From positions 1 through 43,479 of the forward strand of contig SLRS01000115.1 in NCBI GenBank assembly GCA_007130855.1: 43,479 bases of DNA. Direction: 5' to 3'. Each line of letters begins with the position of its first letter. The stretch's first letter is position 1. This document shows, piece after piece, positions 7,649 to 16,978 of the stretch. The notes below the pieces were generated by a model. That model was given only the letters and a program-made list of their open reading frames with translations. It ran no database searches and was not told where the DNA came from. Position numbers and translations under genes: made by a program. Source of the stretch: Trueperaceae bacterium (lineage in GTDB: Bacteria > Deinococcota > Deinococci > Deinococcales > Trueperaceae).

Positions 7649-8797
7649 TCAGGTGAGCTTGGCCGGGTCGAACAGCCGTTGGTACTCGTCACCGGCGAAG
7701 CGGTCGGTCATGCCCGCCAGGTAGTCGACCACCGCCCGCTCGAGCCCCAACACGTCGGCCTGCGCCCGGACGTCGGGGGCCAGCATCTCGGGCGTGCTGC
7801 AGTAGGCCTGGAAGATGCGTTCCAGGATGTGATCCGCCTTGCGAGTCATGCGGATCAGCCGGTGATGGAAGTAGAGCCGCTCGTACAGGAAGCGCTTCAG
7901 CTCGGCGAGCTCGAGGGCCAGCTCGGGGCCGGGACCGACCAGCGTGACGTCGTGGCGGCGGATGTCGTCGATCGTGGTCACCTGCGCGGCGCGGATGCGT
8001 GCGTCGGTGTGCTCGATGACCTCGTCGATCACCAGACCCAGGAGTTCGCGGACCAGCACGTAACGCTGGCGCGTGCCGAAGGCATTGGGATCGATCCCGA
8101 GCTGCTCGAGGAGGCGCCCGATCAGCGGCACCTTGGCCACCTGACGCACGTCGAGGTGACCCGAGCGGAGCCCGTCGTCGAGGTCGTGGGCGTTGTAGGC
8201 GATCTCGTCGGCGACGTTCACCACCTGCGCCTCGATGCCGGGGCGCTCGTCGGGCGCCCAGGAGGCGTCGGGCACGTCGTACTCGGTCTCGTGCTTCATG
8301 ATGCCCTCGAGCGTCTCCCAGGAGAGGTTGAGGCCCGGGAAGGACGCGTAGCGGTGCTCGAGCTCGGTGACGATGCGCAGGCTCTGCTTGTTGTGGTCGA
8401 AGCCGCCGATGTGCTCGGCGAGGCGGTTCAGGGTGCGCTCGCCGGCATGGCCGAAAGGTGGATGGCCCAGATCGTGGGCGAGCGCGATCGTCTCGGCCAA
8501 GTCCTCGTTCGTGCCCAGCGCGCGGGCGATGGAGCGGGCCACCTGGGTCACTTCGAGGGTGTGGGTGAGGCGCGTGCGGTAGTAGTCGCCGGCGTAGTTG
8601 ACGAACACCTGGGTCTTGTACTCGAGGCGCCGGAAGGCGCTGGTGTGGATGACGCGGTCGCGGTCCTTCTGGAACGCGGTGCGGTAGGGGCTCTCGCGCT
8701 CCTCGTGCACGCGCCCGCGGCTGGCGTCCGCGAAGGCGGCGAACGGGGCGAGCACGGCGCGTTCGGCGGCTTCCAGGCGAGCGCGGGTCATCGTCAT
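7649..8797 (-). CDS. dgt: deoxyguanosinetriphosphate triphosphohydrolase-like protein (HD domain)
   Basis: Predicted 382-residue dNTP triphosphohydrolase, type 2 subgroup, which splits dGTP or other dNTPs into nucleoside and triphosphate and so trims dNTP pools. The HD metal centre is visible: H79 in TRLTHTLEV, H108-D109 in AHDLGHPPFGH, and a later Asp in VNVADEIAY. The DHNKQSLRI and HETEYD segments are also typical. The length fits the subgroup. ATG 8797 follows a TACCAT box by 8 nt; a second ATG at 8791 is possible. It is divergent from the HisN-like gene. The preferred nucleotide cannot be decided from sequence. Confidence 0.93.
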   Translation of the reverse strand: MTMTRARLEAAERAVLAPFAAFADASRGRVHEERESPYRTAFQKDRDRVIHTSAFRRLEYKTQVFVNYAGDYYRTRLTHTLEVTQVARSIARALGTNEDLAETIALAHDLGHPPFGHAGERTLNRLAEHIGGFDHNKQSLRIVTELEHRYASFPGLNLSWETLEGIMKHETEYDVPDASWAPDERPGIEAQVVNVADEIAYNAHDLDDGLRSGHLDVRQVAKVPLIGRLLEQLGIDPNAFGTRQRYVLVRELLGLVIDEVIEHTDARIRAAQVTTIDDIRRHDVTLVGPGPELALELAELKRFLYERLYFHHRLIRMTRKADHILERIFQAYCSTPEMLAPDVRAQADVLGLERAVVDYLAGMTDRFAGDEYQRLFDPAKLT

Positions 8798-8805
8798 GGT
8801 GCCCC

Positions 8806-8811
8806 ATGGTA
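8806..8811 (-). promoter_or_regulatory. -10 box of leaderless dGTPase promoter
   Basis: TACCAT on the minus strand, 8 nt before ATG 8797, or 14 nt before the alternative ATG 8791. Confidence 0.5.
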
Positions 8812-8873
8812 GCAGCGCCGCTCGCGCCCCCGGCTACCGGCCCGCGCCGGGGCGCGTTCGCCGCGGGCCCTGG

Positions 8874-8879
8874 TAGGCT
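8874..8879 (+). promoter_or_regulatory. -10 box of leaderless hisN-like promoter
   Basis: TAGGCT at 8874-8879 lies 7 nt before GTG 8887. Confidence 0.55.
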
Positions 8880-8886
8880 GCCGGGC

Positions 8887-9708
8887 GTGAGCGAGTTGAC
8901 ACGCTATCTCGACGTGGCGCTGGCGGCCGCCTTCGAGGCGGGCCGGCGCACCCTGGCGCACTTCCAGACACCGTTGGAGGTGGACACGAAGGCCGACGCC
9001 AGTCCGGTCACCGTAGCCGATCGCGAGGCCGAGACGCTGCTGCGCGAGCGGCTCGAAGCGGCTTTCCCGCACCACGGGGTGGTGGGCGAGGAGTTCGGCG
9101 CGAGCCGCCCCGGCTCCTCGCACCAGTGGTACCTCGACCCCATCGACGGGACCAAGTCGTTCATCCGCGGCGTCCCGCTCTACGCCGTCCTGATCGGCCT
9201 GGAGGTGGACGGTCGGGTGGAGGTGGGCGTCGCGCACTTCCCGGCGTTGGGTGAGACGCTGGCGGCGGCCAGCGGCGGCGGCACCCACTGGAACGGTCGC
9301 CGTGTCCACGTGCGCCGCGCCGGTACCTTGTCCGAGGCCTTCGTCGGCTTCACCGACGCAGCCGCCTTCGCGCGCCACGGGCGTGCTCGCACGTGGGAGC
9401 GGCTCCAGGCGGCCAGCGGCTACCTGCCGGGCTGGTCCGACGCCTACGGGCACGCGCTCGTCGCGAGTGGCCGGCTCGACGCGATGCTCGATCCCGTCAT
9501 GAACCCGTGGGACGCCGGCCCCTTCCCGGTACTGCTGCGTGAGGCCGGTGGCCGCTTCGGCGCCTGGGACGGCCGCGAGACCATCCATGGCGGCGAGGCC
9601 GTGTCGGTGAGCGAGGCGCTCTGGCCGGTCCTGGCGCCCTTGCTGGCGCTGCGCGACGACGACCTGCCGAGCGCGGCGCCTGGATCCGGGCACACCACCC
9701 CGACCTAG
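8887..9708 (+). CDS. hisN: inositol monophosphatase family protein, probably histidinol-phosphatase
   Basis: Predicted 273-residue Mg-dependent phosphatase. The metal site is complete: GEEF at 67-70, DPIDGT at 84-89 and WDAGP at about 208-212. The sequence DPIDGTKSFIRGVPLYAVLIGL is closer to the HisN subgroup (histidinol phosphate to histidinol) than to inositol monophosphatase, where NFVH follows DGT. hisD lies elsewhere in the window at 29.9 kb, which fits a scattered histidine pathway. GTG 8887 was chosen because the conserved fold begins there and a TAGGCT box is 7 nt upstream. An alternative role is a general inositol or sugar phosphatase. Confidence 0.88.
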   Translation: MSELTRYLDVALAAAFEAGRRTLAHFQTPLEVDTKADASPVTVADREAETLLRERLEAAFPHHGVVGEEFGASRPGSSHQWYLDPIDGTKSFIRGVPLYAVLIGLEVDGRVEVGVAHFPALGETLAAASGGGTHWNGRRVHVRRAGTLSEAFVGFTDAAAFARHGRARTWERLQAASGYLPGWSDAYGHALVASGRLDAMLDPVMNPWDAGPFPVLLREAGGRFGAWDGRETIHGGEAVSVSEALWPVLAPLLALRDDDLPSAAPGSGHTTPT

Positions 9709-9718
9709 CGGCACGCAC

Positions 9719-9724
9719 TAGACT
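9719..9724 (+). promoter_or_regulatory. -10 box of leaderless ispG promoter
   Basis: TAGACT at 9719-9724, six nt before ATG 9731. It lies just after the stop of the preceding gene. Confidence 0.65.
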
Positions 9725-9730
9725 AGGGCC

Positions 9731-11014
9731 ATGCAGCCGCACGCGCGCCGCGCCTCCGTCACCTCCTACGTCGGCCACGTCCCCGTCGGTGGCGGCCAGC
9801 CGATCGTGGTGCAGTCGATGACCAACACCGATACCCGCGACGTGCTCGCGACGGTGGCGCAGGTCGGCGCGCTCGCCCGGGCCGGCAGCGAGATCGTGCG
9901 TATCACGGTCAACGACGCGGGTGCCGCGCGGGCCGTCCCGGAGATCCGAGCGCGGCTCGACGACCAGGGCATCGCCGCGCCGCTCGTCGGTGACTTCCAC
10001 TACAACGGCCACATCCTGCTGCGGGACTATCCCGAAACGGCCGCGGCGCTGGCGAAGTACCGCATCAACCCGGGCAACGTCGGACCGGGCAAGCACCACG
10101 ACACCAACTTCGTCACCATGATCGAGGTCGCCAAGGCGTTCGCTCGGCCGGTGCGCATCGGGGTGAACTGGGGCTCGCTCGACCAGGCCCTGCTCACCGC
10201 GCTCATGGACGAGAACGCCGGCCGGGCCGAGCCGCTGCCGGCACGCGAGGTGATGATCGAGGCGATGCTGCGCTCGGCACTCGACTCGGCGGAGCTCGCC
10301 GAGAAGGTGGGGCTGCCACACGACCACATCGTCCTGTCGGCGAAGGTCTCGAACGCCCGCGACCTGTGGGACGTCTACCGGCGCCTGGCCGCGCGCTGCG
10401 ACTACCCCTTGCACCTCGGCCTGACCGAGGCGGGAATGGGCGTCAAGGGTGCGGTGTCGTCGAGTGCCGCGCTGGCCGTGCTGCTCGCCGAGGGCATCGG
10501 TGACACCATTCGCGTGTCGCTCACGCCCGCTCCGGGTGCGCCGCGCGAGCGCGAGGTGGAGATCGCACAGGAGGTGCTGCAGGCGCTCGACCTGCGCCGC
10601 TTCGCCCCCAGCGTGACGGCATGCCCGGGCTGCGGGCGGACGACCAGCACCCTGTTCCAGGAGATGGCGCGCGACATCCAGGCCTACCTCAAGGCGCAGA
10701 TGCCCGCCTGGAAGGAGCGCTACCCCGGCGTCGAGGATCTCAAGGTGGCGGTGATGGGCTGCATCGTGAACGGACCGGGCGAGTCGAAGCACGCCGACAT
10801 CGGCATCTCCCTGCCCGGCACCGGCGAGTCGCCCAAGGCGCCGGTCTACCGCGACGGCGCCTTCGTCACCACCTTGCAGGGCGACACCATCGTGAGCGAC
10901 TTCAACCGCATGCTCGACGCCTACGTCGAGGCGCGCTTCGGGCGCGGCGGCGCGTCGGAGGGGCCGCTCGACCGGTCGGCCGGGCGCGTCGAGTTGCCGA
11001 CGACGACGGGCTAG
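9731..11014 (+). CDS. ispG: 4-hydroxy-3-methylbut-2-en-1-yl diphosphate synthase
   Basis: Converts MEcPP to HMBPP in the MEP isoprenoid pathway using a [4Fe-4S] cluster. The 427-residue protein starts with the typical [12 protein letters not shown] segment near 28-39. It carries the cluster ligands C298 and C301 (ACPGCGRT) and C344 ([10 protein letters not shown]), with the following Glu as the fourth ligand. GKHHDTNF and VNWGSLD also match the family. ATG 9731 has a TAGACT box 6 nt upstream. crtB follows after 77 bp, so isoprenoid supply and carotenoid synthesis are adjacent. dxr, an earlier step of the same pathway, is at 34.3 kb. Confidence 0.97.
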   Translation: MQPHARRASVTSYVGHVPVGGGQPIVVQSMTNTDTRDVLATVAQVGALARAGSEIVRITVNDAGAARAVPEIRARLDDQGIAAPLVGDFHYNGHILLRDYPETAAALAKYRINPGNVGPGKHHDTNFVTMIEVAKAFARPVRIGVNWGSLDQALLTALMDENAGRAEPLPAREVMIEAMLRSALDSAELAEKVGLPHDHIVLSAKVSNARDLWDVYRRLAARCDYPLHLGLTEAGMGVKGAVSSSAALAVLLAEGIGDTIRVSLTPAPGAPREREVEIAQEVLQALDLRRFAPSVTACPGCGRTTSTLFQEMARDIQAYLKAQMPAWKERYPGVEDLKVAVMGCIVNGPGESKHADIGISLPGTGESPKAPVYRDGAFVTTLQGDTIVSDFNRMLDAYVEARFGRGGASEGPLDRSAGRVELPTTTG

Positions 11015-11017
11015 GAT
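11012..11017 (+). promoter_or_regulatory. candidate -10 box for the carotenoid operon
   Basis: TAGGAT overlaps the ispG stop codon. Start of transcription near 11024 would give a leader of about 68 nt with GAGAGGGG before crtB. The leader holds a small inverted repeat (CCGAG/CTCGG). No convincing -35 is visible, so read-through from ispG is equally possible. Confidence 0.35.
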
Positions 11018-11091
11018 CGGGACCGTACCCGAGCCCACCGTCTCGGTCGGGCGCGCGTGGCAGGCTGCCGCAGGGACGTGAGAGGGGCAGC

Positions 11092-11961
11092 ATGAGGATC
11101 GACGAGGCCGTTGCAGCCTGTACCCGGGTGACCAAGCAGCACTCGAGCACCTTCTACCTCGGCTCGCGGCTCTTCCGGGGCGCCAAGCGGTCGGCCGTGA
11201 CCGTCGTCTACGCGGTCTGCCGTGCCGGCGACAACGCAGTCGACGAGGCCAGCGACGCGCGCGCCGGACGCGCGGCGCTCGACGCCTGGTGGGCGGGGAT
11301 CGAGCGCGCCTACGCCGGGAGGCCGCTTCCCGAGCGGCCGACCGAGGTCGGTCTCGCCTGGGTGCTGGAGCGCTTCTCGCTGCCCTACGCCGCCTTCGCC
11401 GAGCTCCGTCTCGGTCTCGAGAGCGATCTATGCGTGCCCGACTTCCAGAGCGACGAGGAGTTGATGCTGTACTGCCGCCGCGTCGCCGGCGTGGTGGGTT
11501 GGTTGATCGTCCCCATCGCGGGGTATCGGGGCCGACCATCGCTCCTCGGTGAGGCAATGGCGTTAGGCCAGGCGATGCAGCTCACCAACGTCTTGCGCGA
11601 CGTGGGCGAGGACTTGGCGATGGGGCGCTGCTACTTGCCGGCAACGCTGCGCGAGCACCACGGCGTCGAACTCGACGACCTCCGTAAGGGCGTGATCACC
11701 CCCGGCTACGTCGACTTGGTCGAGGAGCTCGCCGAGCGTGCCCACGCGCTGTACCGTGAGGGCTGGCGCGGCATCCCACGCCTCGAAGGGATGGCCGCGG
11801 CCGCGGTCGGCGTCGCAGCCCTGAACTACGAGGCGATCTTGCGCAAGGTGCGCCAGAACCGTTACGACAACCTCACCCGCCGCGCCCACCTCCGGCCGCA
11901 CGAACGCCTGGCGCTCATCCCGCGCGCCTTGGTGGGGGTCGCCCTCGGCGGGCATTCCTGA
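11092..11961 (+). CDS. crtB: phytoene synthase
   Basis: Condenses two GGPP to phytoene, the first committed carotenoid step. It has 289 residues, normal for bacterial CrtB. The two Asp-rich motifs are present: D47-D51 in [10 protein letters not shown] and D170-D174 in NVLRDVGED. The CYLP motif follows the second. Start ATG 11092 follows GAGAGGGG with good spacing; the frame extends upstream only as a shadow of ispG. It is the first gene of the carotenoid run, 31 bp before crtO. Confidence 0.96.
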   Translation: MRIDEAVAACTRVTKQHSSTFYLGSRLFRGAKRSAVTVVYAVCRAGDNAVDEASDARAGRAALDAWWAGIERAYAGRPLPERPTEVGLAWVLERFSLPYAAFAELRLGLESDLCVPDFQSDEELMLYCRRVAGVVGWLIVPIAGYRGRPSLLGEAMALGQAMQLTNVLRDVGEDLAMGRCYLPATLREHHGVELDDLRKGVITPGYVDLVEELAERAHALYREGWRGIPRLEGMAAAAVGVAALNYEAILRKVRQNRYDNLTRRAHLRPHERLALIPRALVGVALGGHS

Positions 11962-11992
11962 CGGACGCGCCCGCGCGTCGCGAGAGGACAGC

Positions 11993-13561
11993 GTGCCTGA
12001 CTATGACGTGATCACCGTGGGGGCAGGGCACAACGCCCTGATCACCAGCGCCTACTTGGCGCAGGCCGGGTACCGGGTCGGCGTCTTCGAGCGCCGCGAC
12101 ATCGTCGGCGGTGCCGTCAGCACCGTCGAGCTCGTGCCGGGCTACCGCTTCGATCTGGGCGGCTCGGCGCACATCCTGATCCGGAACACGCCGGTGGTGG
12201 AGGAACTCGGTCTGGCGCGCTTCGGCCTGGAGTACCTCGAGTGCGATCCGCTCTTCTTCGCGCCCTACCCCGACGGCGATCACCTGTTCATCCATCGCTC
12301 GGAGGAGCGCACGGTCGCCGAGCTCGAGGCGAAGTACCCCGGCGAGGGCGAGGCCTACGCGCGCTTCCTGGCCGAGTGGCGTCCCTTCGCGCGCACGGTG
12401 CGCGACCTCTTCCTGCAGTCGCCGGACCCGCTCACCCTCGGCCGTGCGGCGCTCTTCGGCAAGGCGGTGGAGGGCGACTGGCGCCGCGCCCTGCCGCGCA
12501 TCCTGGCTCCTTACGGCGAGCTCGTCGACGAGTACTTCCGCGAGGAGAAGGTCAAGACCCCGCTCGTGTGGATGGCCGCCCAGTCCGGCCCCCCTCCCTC
12601 CGAGCCGATGACGTCGCCGTTCTTGTTGTGGCATCCGCTCTACCACGAGGGCGGCATGGCGCGGCCGCGCGGCGGTTCGGGCATGCTCACCCAGGCGCTC
12701 GCACGCCATGTCGTGGCGCACGGCGGAGCGGTGCACACGGGCGCCGCGGTCGACGAGATCGTGGTCGAGGCCGGCCGCGCCAGCGGCGTTCGCGTCGGCT
12801 CGCAGGTCTACAGCGCCCGCGCCGTGGTGAGCGGGGCGCACGCGCTCGAGACCTTCGGGAAGCTCCTGCCGGCGGCGCTGCGGCCGGCGGCGGCGCAGCG
12901 GCTGCGCGTCGGCAACGGCTTCGGCGCGGTGCTGCGCTTGGCGCTCGACCGGCCCGTGCGCTACGCGGCCCATCCTGGGCGCGAGGCGCGCGTGGCGCTG
13001 CAACTCGTGGCGCGCGACCGCGCCCAGGTGTCGCGTGCGTACGGCGATTACCTCGCCGCGCGGCCCGCGCAGGACCCGCCGATCGTGGCGATGTCGTTCT
13101 CGGCCGTCGACGACACGCTGGCCCCAGCCGGTGGCGAGGTGCTGTGGCTCTGGGCCCAGTACTTCCCGTACACGCTCTCGGACGGACGCCATTGGGACGA
13201 GCTCGGGCCCGAGGTCGCCGAGTCGATCCTCGCTGCATTCGAGCCCTATGCGCCCGGCACCAAGGCCTCGGTCGTGGGTTCGCTGTTCCAGCACCCGCTG
13301 TGGCTCGAGCGCGAGCTCGGTCTGTTCCGCGGCAACGTCATGCACCTCGAGATGACCCTCGACCAGATGTTCGCGCTGCGCCCCTTCCTCGGCGCTGCCT
13401 CCTACCGGGCGCCGCTGCGCGGCCTCTACCTCACCGGAGCCAGCACCCATCCCGGCGGCGGCATCATGGGCGCCTCGGGCCGAAACGCGGCGCGTGTCGT
13501 CCTGCGCGACCTCGACACCCGGCCGCTGTTCGCCCTCCGTGGCGGCGAGGCGCGAGCGTGA
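11993..13561 (+). CDS. crtO: CrtO-type beta-carotene ketolase
   Basis: Predicted 522-residue FAD enzyme of the CrtI-like superfamily. The N-terminal Rossmann motif [18 protein letters not shown] is at 9-26. The C-terminal dinucleotide-binding signature [18 protein letters not shown] near 480-500, with [10 protein letters not shown], matches the CrtO group. That group adds a 4-keto group to a beta ring and acts on monocyclic carotenoids in Deinococcus. GTG 11993 is preceded by GAGAGGA. The stop overlaps the next start (GTGA). CrtO-like enzymes can also act as desaturases or oxidases, so the exact reaction needs testing against the products. Confidence 0.87.
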   Translation: MPDYDVITVGAGHNALITSAYLAQAGYRVGVFERRDIVGGAVSTVELVPGYRFDLGGSAHILIRNTPVVEELGLARFGLEYLECDPLFFAPYPDGDHLFIHRSEERTVAELEAKYPGEGEAYARFLAEWRPFARTVRDLFLQSPDPLTLGRAALFGKAVEGDWRRALPRILAPYGELVDEYFREEKVKTPLVWMAAQSGPPPSEPMTSPFLLWHPLYHEGGMARPRGGSGMLTQALARHVVAHGGAVHTGAAVDEIVVEAGRASGVRVGSQVYSARAVVSGAHALETFGKLLPAALRPAAAQRLRVGNGFGAVLRLALDRPVRYAAHPGREARVALQLVARDRAQVSRAYGDYLAARPAQDPPIVAMSFSAVDDTLAPAGGEVLWLWAQYFPYTLSDGRHWDELGPEVAESILAAFEPYAPGTKASVVGSLFQHPLWLERELGLFRGNVMHLEMTLDQMFALRPFLGAASYRAPLRGLYLTGASTHPGGGIMGASGRNAARVVLRDLDTRPLFALRGGEARA

Positions 13562-15153
13562 GCGTCACCGCCGTGGCCGATCGGCGCAAGGCCGTGCTGC
13601 CGGCCTGGGCATGGGCCGTCCCACCGTCGCTGGCGGTCATCGGCAGCCTGGCGTGGGCGCCGGAGATGACCTACGCCCAGTTCCACCTGGCGTTCACGCT
13701 CCCCTGGCTGGCGCTGTTGTGGTTCGCTGCCTGGCGCGCGCCGCGCCTGGGCCGGCGGGTGGCCGGCGACATGGGCCAGGGCGACCGCTTCGCCTGGTGG
13801 GCGCTCGCCATCCACGGCGTCATCGCCTTCGTCTACACCACCCCGTGGGACAACTACCTCGTCTACCGCGAGGTGTGGGGGTATCCCCCCGGACGCGTGC
13901 TCGCGACCATCGGTTACGTGCCGGTCGAGGAGTACGCCTTCTTCCTGATCCAGACGCTGGCGACGGGCCTGTTCGTGTTCGCGGTCGCGCGCGCCATGGG
14001 GCGCCAGGACCATACCGACCCGGGCCGCACGGGCGAGCGCACGCGGGCGCTCGGCGCGGCCCTGCTGCTCGGCGGGGCCGCCGGCGGCGTGCTCGCCCTG
14101 ATGAGCGAGGCCGGCACCTACCTGGGACTGATCACGACCTGGGCGCTGCCGGTGATCGCACTGCAGTGGGCCTTCGGCGGCGACCTGCTGGTGCGACGCT
14201 GGCGCCTGGTGGCCGTCGGCGTCGCCCTGCCCACGCTCTACCTGTGGCTGGCCGACCGCCTCGCGATCGGCTGGTCGATCTGGTGGATCAGCCCGGAGTA
14301 CACGGTCGGCTGGCGGCCGCTGGGCCTCCCGATCGAGGAGGCGCTGTTCTTCCTGGTGACCAACGTGCTCGTCACCTTCGGGCTGGTGCTGGCCCTCCAC
14401 CCGGCCTCGCTGGGGCGTCTGCGGCGGCTTGGGCAGGGCTTGCGCCGAGCTCCGTGGCGTCCGCTGCTGCTGATGTGGGCGCTGGTGATGGTCCCGACGC
14501 CGCTCGCTCCCGACCTGTTCGCGGTCTTCGCGTATGCCTCGACCGGCGTCCTGGCCCTGGCGGTCTTGGTCTATGCCCGGCAGCGCTACGGTCGCTCGGC
14601 CCTGGCGCTGTTCGCCGTCGCCTTCACGTTCGGCGTGGCGATCGAGTGGCTGGGGGCGACGACGGGGCTACCCTTCGGTGAGTACCGCTACACGGCACCG
14701 GGGCCGGCCATCCTGGGCGTTCCGCTGCTCGTTCCCCTGGGGTGGTGGGCGTTCGGCATGATCGCGATCGCGGTGGCGCCGCGCGGGCGCGCCTTGCTCC
14801 TGGCGCCCCTGGCCCTGGTGGCCTGGGACTTGGGCCTCGACCCGTTGATGGTCGCTCAGGGCTTCTGGGTCTTCGCCGCCGATTCGCCGTACTACGGCGT
14901 GCCGCTGTCCAACTTCGTCGGCTGGGCGCTCGCCGGGGTGATCTTGGTGGCGCTGCTGTTGCGCATCGAACCTCGCTTGCGCGACGAAGCGTCGCCCGAG
15001 CTGCGCCTGGTCTTCCTGGTGCAGGCCTTCCTGATGGGCGTCGGGCTGTTGGTGTTCGAGCTGCCGTGGGCCGCCTTGGTATCGGTCGTCGCCATGTTGG
15101 CGGTGGCCTCGACCTGGCGCCGGGCACCGCAGCCGGCCGCGTCCGAGCGATGA
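13558..15153 (+). CDS. fused lycopene cyclase (CrtYc-CrtYd type) and CruF carotenoid hydratase
   Basis: Predicted 531-residue integral membrane protein with two enzyme modules. Residues 1-280 hold two lycopene-cyclase domain repeats: PWDN at 96-99 and PVEEYAFF at 122-129 in the first, PIEEALFF at 258-265 in the second. These are the motifs of CrtYc/CrtYd and CarRA-type cyclases. Residues about 300-475 match CruF, the carotenoid 1,2-hydratase: [19 protein letters not shown] at 361-379 and WDLGLDPLM near 423-431, with a SNFVGW segment at 451-456. A last pair of membrane segments ends the protein. It would cyclise one end of lycopene and hydrate the other, giving a 1'-hydroxy monocyclic carotenoid. 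GTG 13558 overlaps the crtO stop and ATGA joins it to the next gene. No frameshift separates the modules. Confidence 0.9.
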   Translation: MSVTAVADRRKAVLPAWAWAVPPSLAVIGSLAWAPEMTYAQFHLAFTLPWLALLWFAAWRAPRLGRRVAGDMGQGDRFAWWALAIHGVIAFVYTTPWDNYLVYREVWGYPPGRVLATIGYVPVEEYAFFLIQTLATGLFVFAVARAMGRQDHTDPGRTGERTRALGAALLLGGAAGGVLALMSEAGTYLGLITTWALPVIALQWAFGGDLLVRRWRLVAVGVALPTLYLWLADRLAIGWSIWWISPEYTVGWRPLGLPIEEALFFLVTNVLVTFGLVLALHPASLGRLRRLGQGLRRAPWRPLLLMWALVMVPTPLAPDLFAVFAYASTGVLALAVLVYARQRYGRSALALFAVAFTFGVAIEWLGATTGLPFGEYRYTAPGPAILGVPLLVPLGWWAFGMIAIAVAPRGRALLLAPLALVAWDLGLDPLMVAQGFWVFAADSPYYGVPLSNFVGWALAGVILVALLLRIEPRLRDEASPELRLVFLVQAFLMGVGLLVFELPWAALVSVVAMLAVASTWRRAPQPAASER

Positions 15154-15878
15154 CGCCGGAGCGCGATCGCGGGCTGGCCTGGTGGCGCACGCACGCGCGC
15201 GAGCGTCTCCTGGAGCGCATCCATGCCGTGATCGCCTGGTACCTGCCGTTCGCGGCGAGGCGCGCGTTGCGCCTCGACCTGGCCGGCGTCTGGGGCATCC
15301 GCGAGTCGCCGCTGCCCGCGGCTGGCGCCGTGGTGGTGGCGAACCACCACAGCTGGTGGGACGGCTACCTCGCTTGGCTGCTCGCTGACTACCACGACCG
15401 AGCGTTCGGCGTGCTGGTGGACGAGGCCACGCTGCTGCGCTACCCGTTCTTCGCGCGCCTCGGAGCGCTGCCCACCAAGGCCTTGCGAGCGGCCGTACGG
15501 CGCGCGGAGCGCGGGTCGTGGCTGTTCGTCTTCCCCGAGGGACGGATCGTGCCACCGGGCCCGCCCGCACCGTTCGAGCCCGGCGCCGCCACCATCTCGC
15601 GGCTGGCATCGGTGCCGGTCCTGCCGCTGGCGTGGCGGGTGGTGGTACGCGGCGCGCAATACCCCGAGGTCTACGTCCGTAGCGGCGCACCGCTGCCGAG
15701 CGGCGCCACCCCCGAGGTGCAGTGCGCGGCCGTGGGCGCGCTGCTCGAGCGCATAGGGCGCGACCTCGCCGGCGCCACCGATCCCGAGGCACCAGTGCCC
15801 GAGTACACCCTCTGGAACCCCGGCCGAGCTTCCAGCCAGGAGCGTGTGGGACGCTGGCGGCGCTGGTGGGGCGCATGA
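15150..15878 (+). CDS. PlsC-type acyltransferase, probable carotenoid-glycoside acyltransferase
   Basis: Predicted 242-residue acyltransferase with the NHx4D catalytic motif (H66 to D71, NHHSWWD) and the FPEGR acceptor motif at 128-132. By family it could be a 1-acylglycerol-3-phosphate acyltransferase. Its place inside the carotenoid operon, between the cyclase-hydratase and a glycosyltransferase and joined to both by ATGA overlaps, makes acylation of a carotenoid glycoside more likely, as done by CruD/CruO-type enzymes in other phyla. That assignment is inference from context. Confidence 0.85.
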   Translation: MTPERDRGLAWWRTHARERLLERIHAVIAWYLPFAARRALRLDLAGVWGIRESPLPAAGAVVVANHHSWWDGYLAWLLADYHDRAFGVLVDEATLLRYPFFARLGALPTKALRAAVRRAERGSWLFVFPEGRIVPPGPPAPFEPGAATISRLASVPVLPLAWRVVVRGAQYPEVYVRSGAPLPSGATPEVQCAAVGALLERIGRDLAGATDPEAPVPEYTLWNPGRASSQERVGRWRRWWGA

Positions 15879-16978
15879 ACGTGAACGCCTGGCTCGAAGT
15901 CGCCTGGTGGCTCGCGTTGGCACTGTTGGCGCTCGGCTGGTCGGTGGCACTCGTCAACGCATGCACGTTCCCGAGCCTGGCCCGTGCCGCGCGCCCGCCC
16001 GCCGCGCGTCGACCGACGGTGTCGTTGCTGGTCCCGGCGCGCGACGAGCGCGCCACCTTGCCGGCCACGCTCCCGGGTTGGCTCGCGCAGGGGCCCGAGG
16101 AGCTGCTGGTGCTCGACGACGCGTCGAGCGACGGCACCGGCGCGTACCTCGATGAGGTCGCCCTCACGGCCCCGGCGCTGCGGGTCCTGCGCGGCAGCGC
16201 CCTGCCGGCTGGCTGGTCGGGCAAGAACTGGGCCTGCCAGCAGCTCGCCGCCGCCGCGAAGGGCGAACTGCTAGTGTTCACCGACGCCGACGTGCGCTGG
16301 GAGGCGGGCGCCTTGGAGGCGGTGCGCTCGGCGCAGACGCGCTTGGGGGCCGATCTGCTGACCTGCTGGCCGCGCCAGCGCTGCCACAGCCTGGGCGAGC
16401 GGTTGCTGGTGCCGCTCGTCGACATGCTGCTGCTGAGTACCCTCCCGGCGCCGCTGGCGCGGTTGCGCCACGTCGCGAGCGCGACCGGCGCCAACGGCCA
16501 GCTCATGGCCTGGACCCGCGACGCCTACGAGCGCTTCGGCGGTCACGCCGCCGTGCGCGCCGAGGTGCTCGAGGACGTCCGCCTGGCCCAGCGGGTGAAG
16601 CGGCTCGGGGGGCGCGTGGCGCTCACGCTCGGGCGCGAACTCGTCTCGACGCGGATGTATGACGGCTATGGCGCCGCGGTACGAGGCTTCGCGAAGAACA
16701 TCCTCGCAGCGGCCGGCTCGCCTCTCGTGCTCCTCGCCGTATGGCTGCTCAACCTGACGACCTACACGCTCGCGTGGCCCTTCGCGCTGCTCGAGCCGCG
16801 CTGGTGGGGCGTGGTGGTGGCCGGCGTGGGCCTGCGCGCGCTCACCAATGCGACGGCCGGACGTGCCCCGGTCGAGGCGCTCCTCCAGCCGCTCGCGCCG
16901 CTGGCGCTGGCGCCGGTGGTGTGCCAGGCCCTACGCTGGCGCGGTGGTTACGTCTGGCGTGGTAGGCGCTACGCATGA
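15875..16978 (+). CDS. GT2 glycosyltransferase, CruG/CruC-like
   Basis: Predicted 367-residue membrane glycosyltransferase. An N-terminal membrane helix (about 9-27) precedes a GT-A domain with [10 protein letters not shown] at 49-58, DDASSDGT in the nucleotide-binding region and the metal-binding TDAD near 135-138. [13 protein letters not shown] segment holds the usual catalytic ED. At least two C-terminal membrane segments follow. This layout fits the HpnB/CruG-like GT2 group. In this operon it would glycosylate the hydroxyl produced by the CruF module. It overlaps both neighbours by ATGA. CruG (2'-O) and CruC (1'-O) cannot be told apart by eye. Confidence 0.87.
   Translation: MNVNAWLEVAWWLALALLALGWSVALVNACTFPSLARAARPPAARRPTVSLLVPARDERATLPATLPGWLAQGPEELLVLDDASSDGTGAYLDEVALTAPALRVLRGSALPAGWSGKNWACQQLAAAAKGELLVFTDADVRWEAGALEAVRSAQTRLGADLLTCWPRQRCHSLGERLLVPLVDMLLLSTLPAPLARLRHVASATGANGQLMAWTRDAYERFGGHAAVRAEVLEDVRLAQRVKRLGGRVALTLGRELVSTRMYDGYGAAVRGFAKNILAAAGSPLVLLAVWLLNLTTYTLAWPFALLEPRWWGVVVAGVGLRALTNATAGRAPVEALLQPLAPLALAPVVCQALRWRGGYVWRGRRYA

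Noticed and set aside
9497-11557. 686-codon minus-strand frame opposite ispG and crtB
   Set aside because: Arg/Ala/Gly-rich shadow typical of GC-rich DNA; both genes on the + strand are unmistakable.
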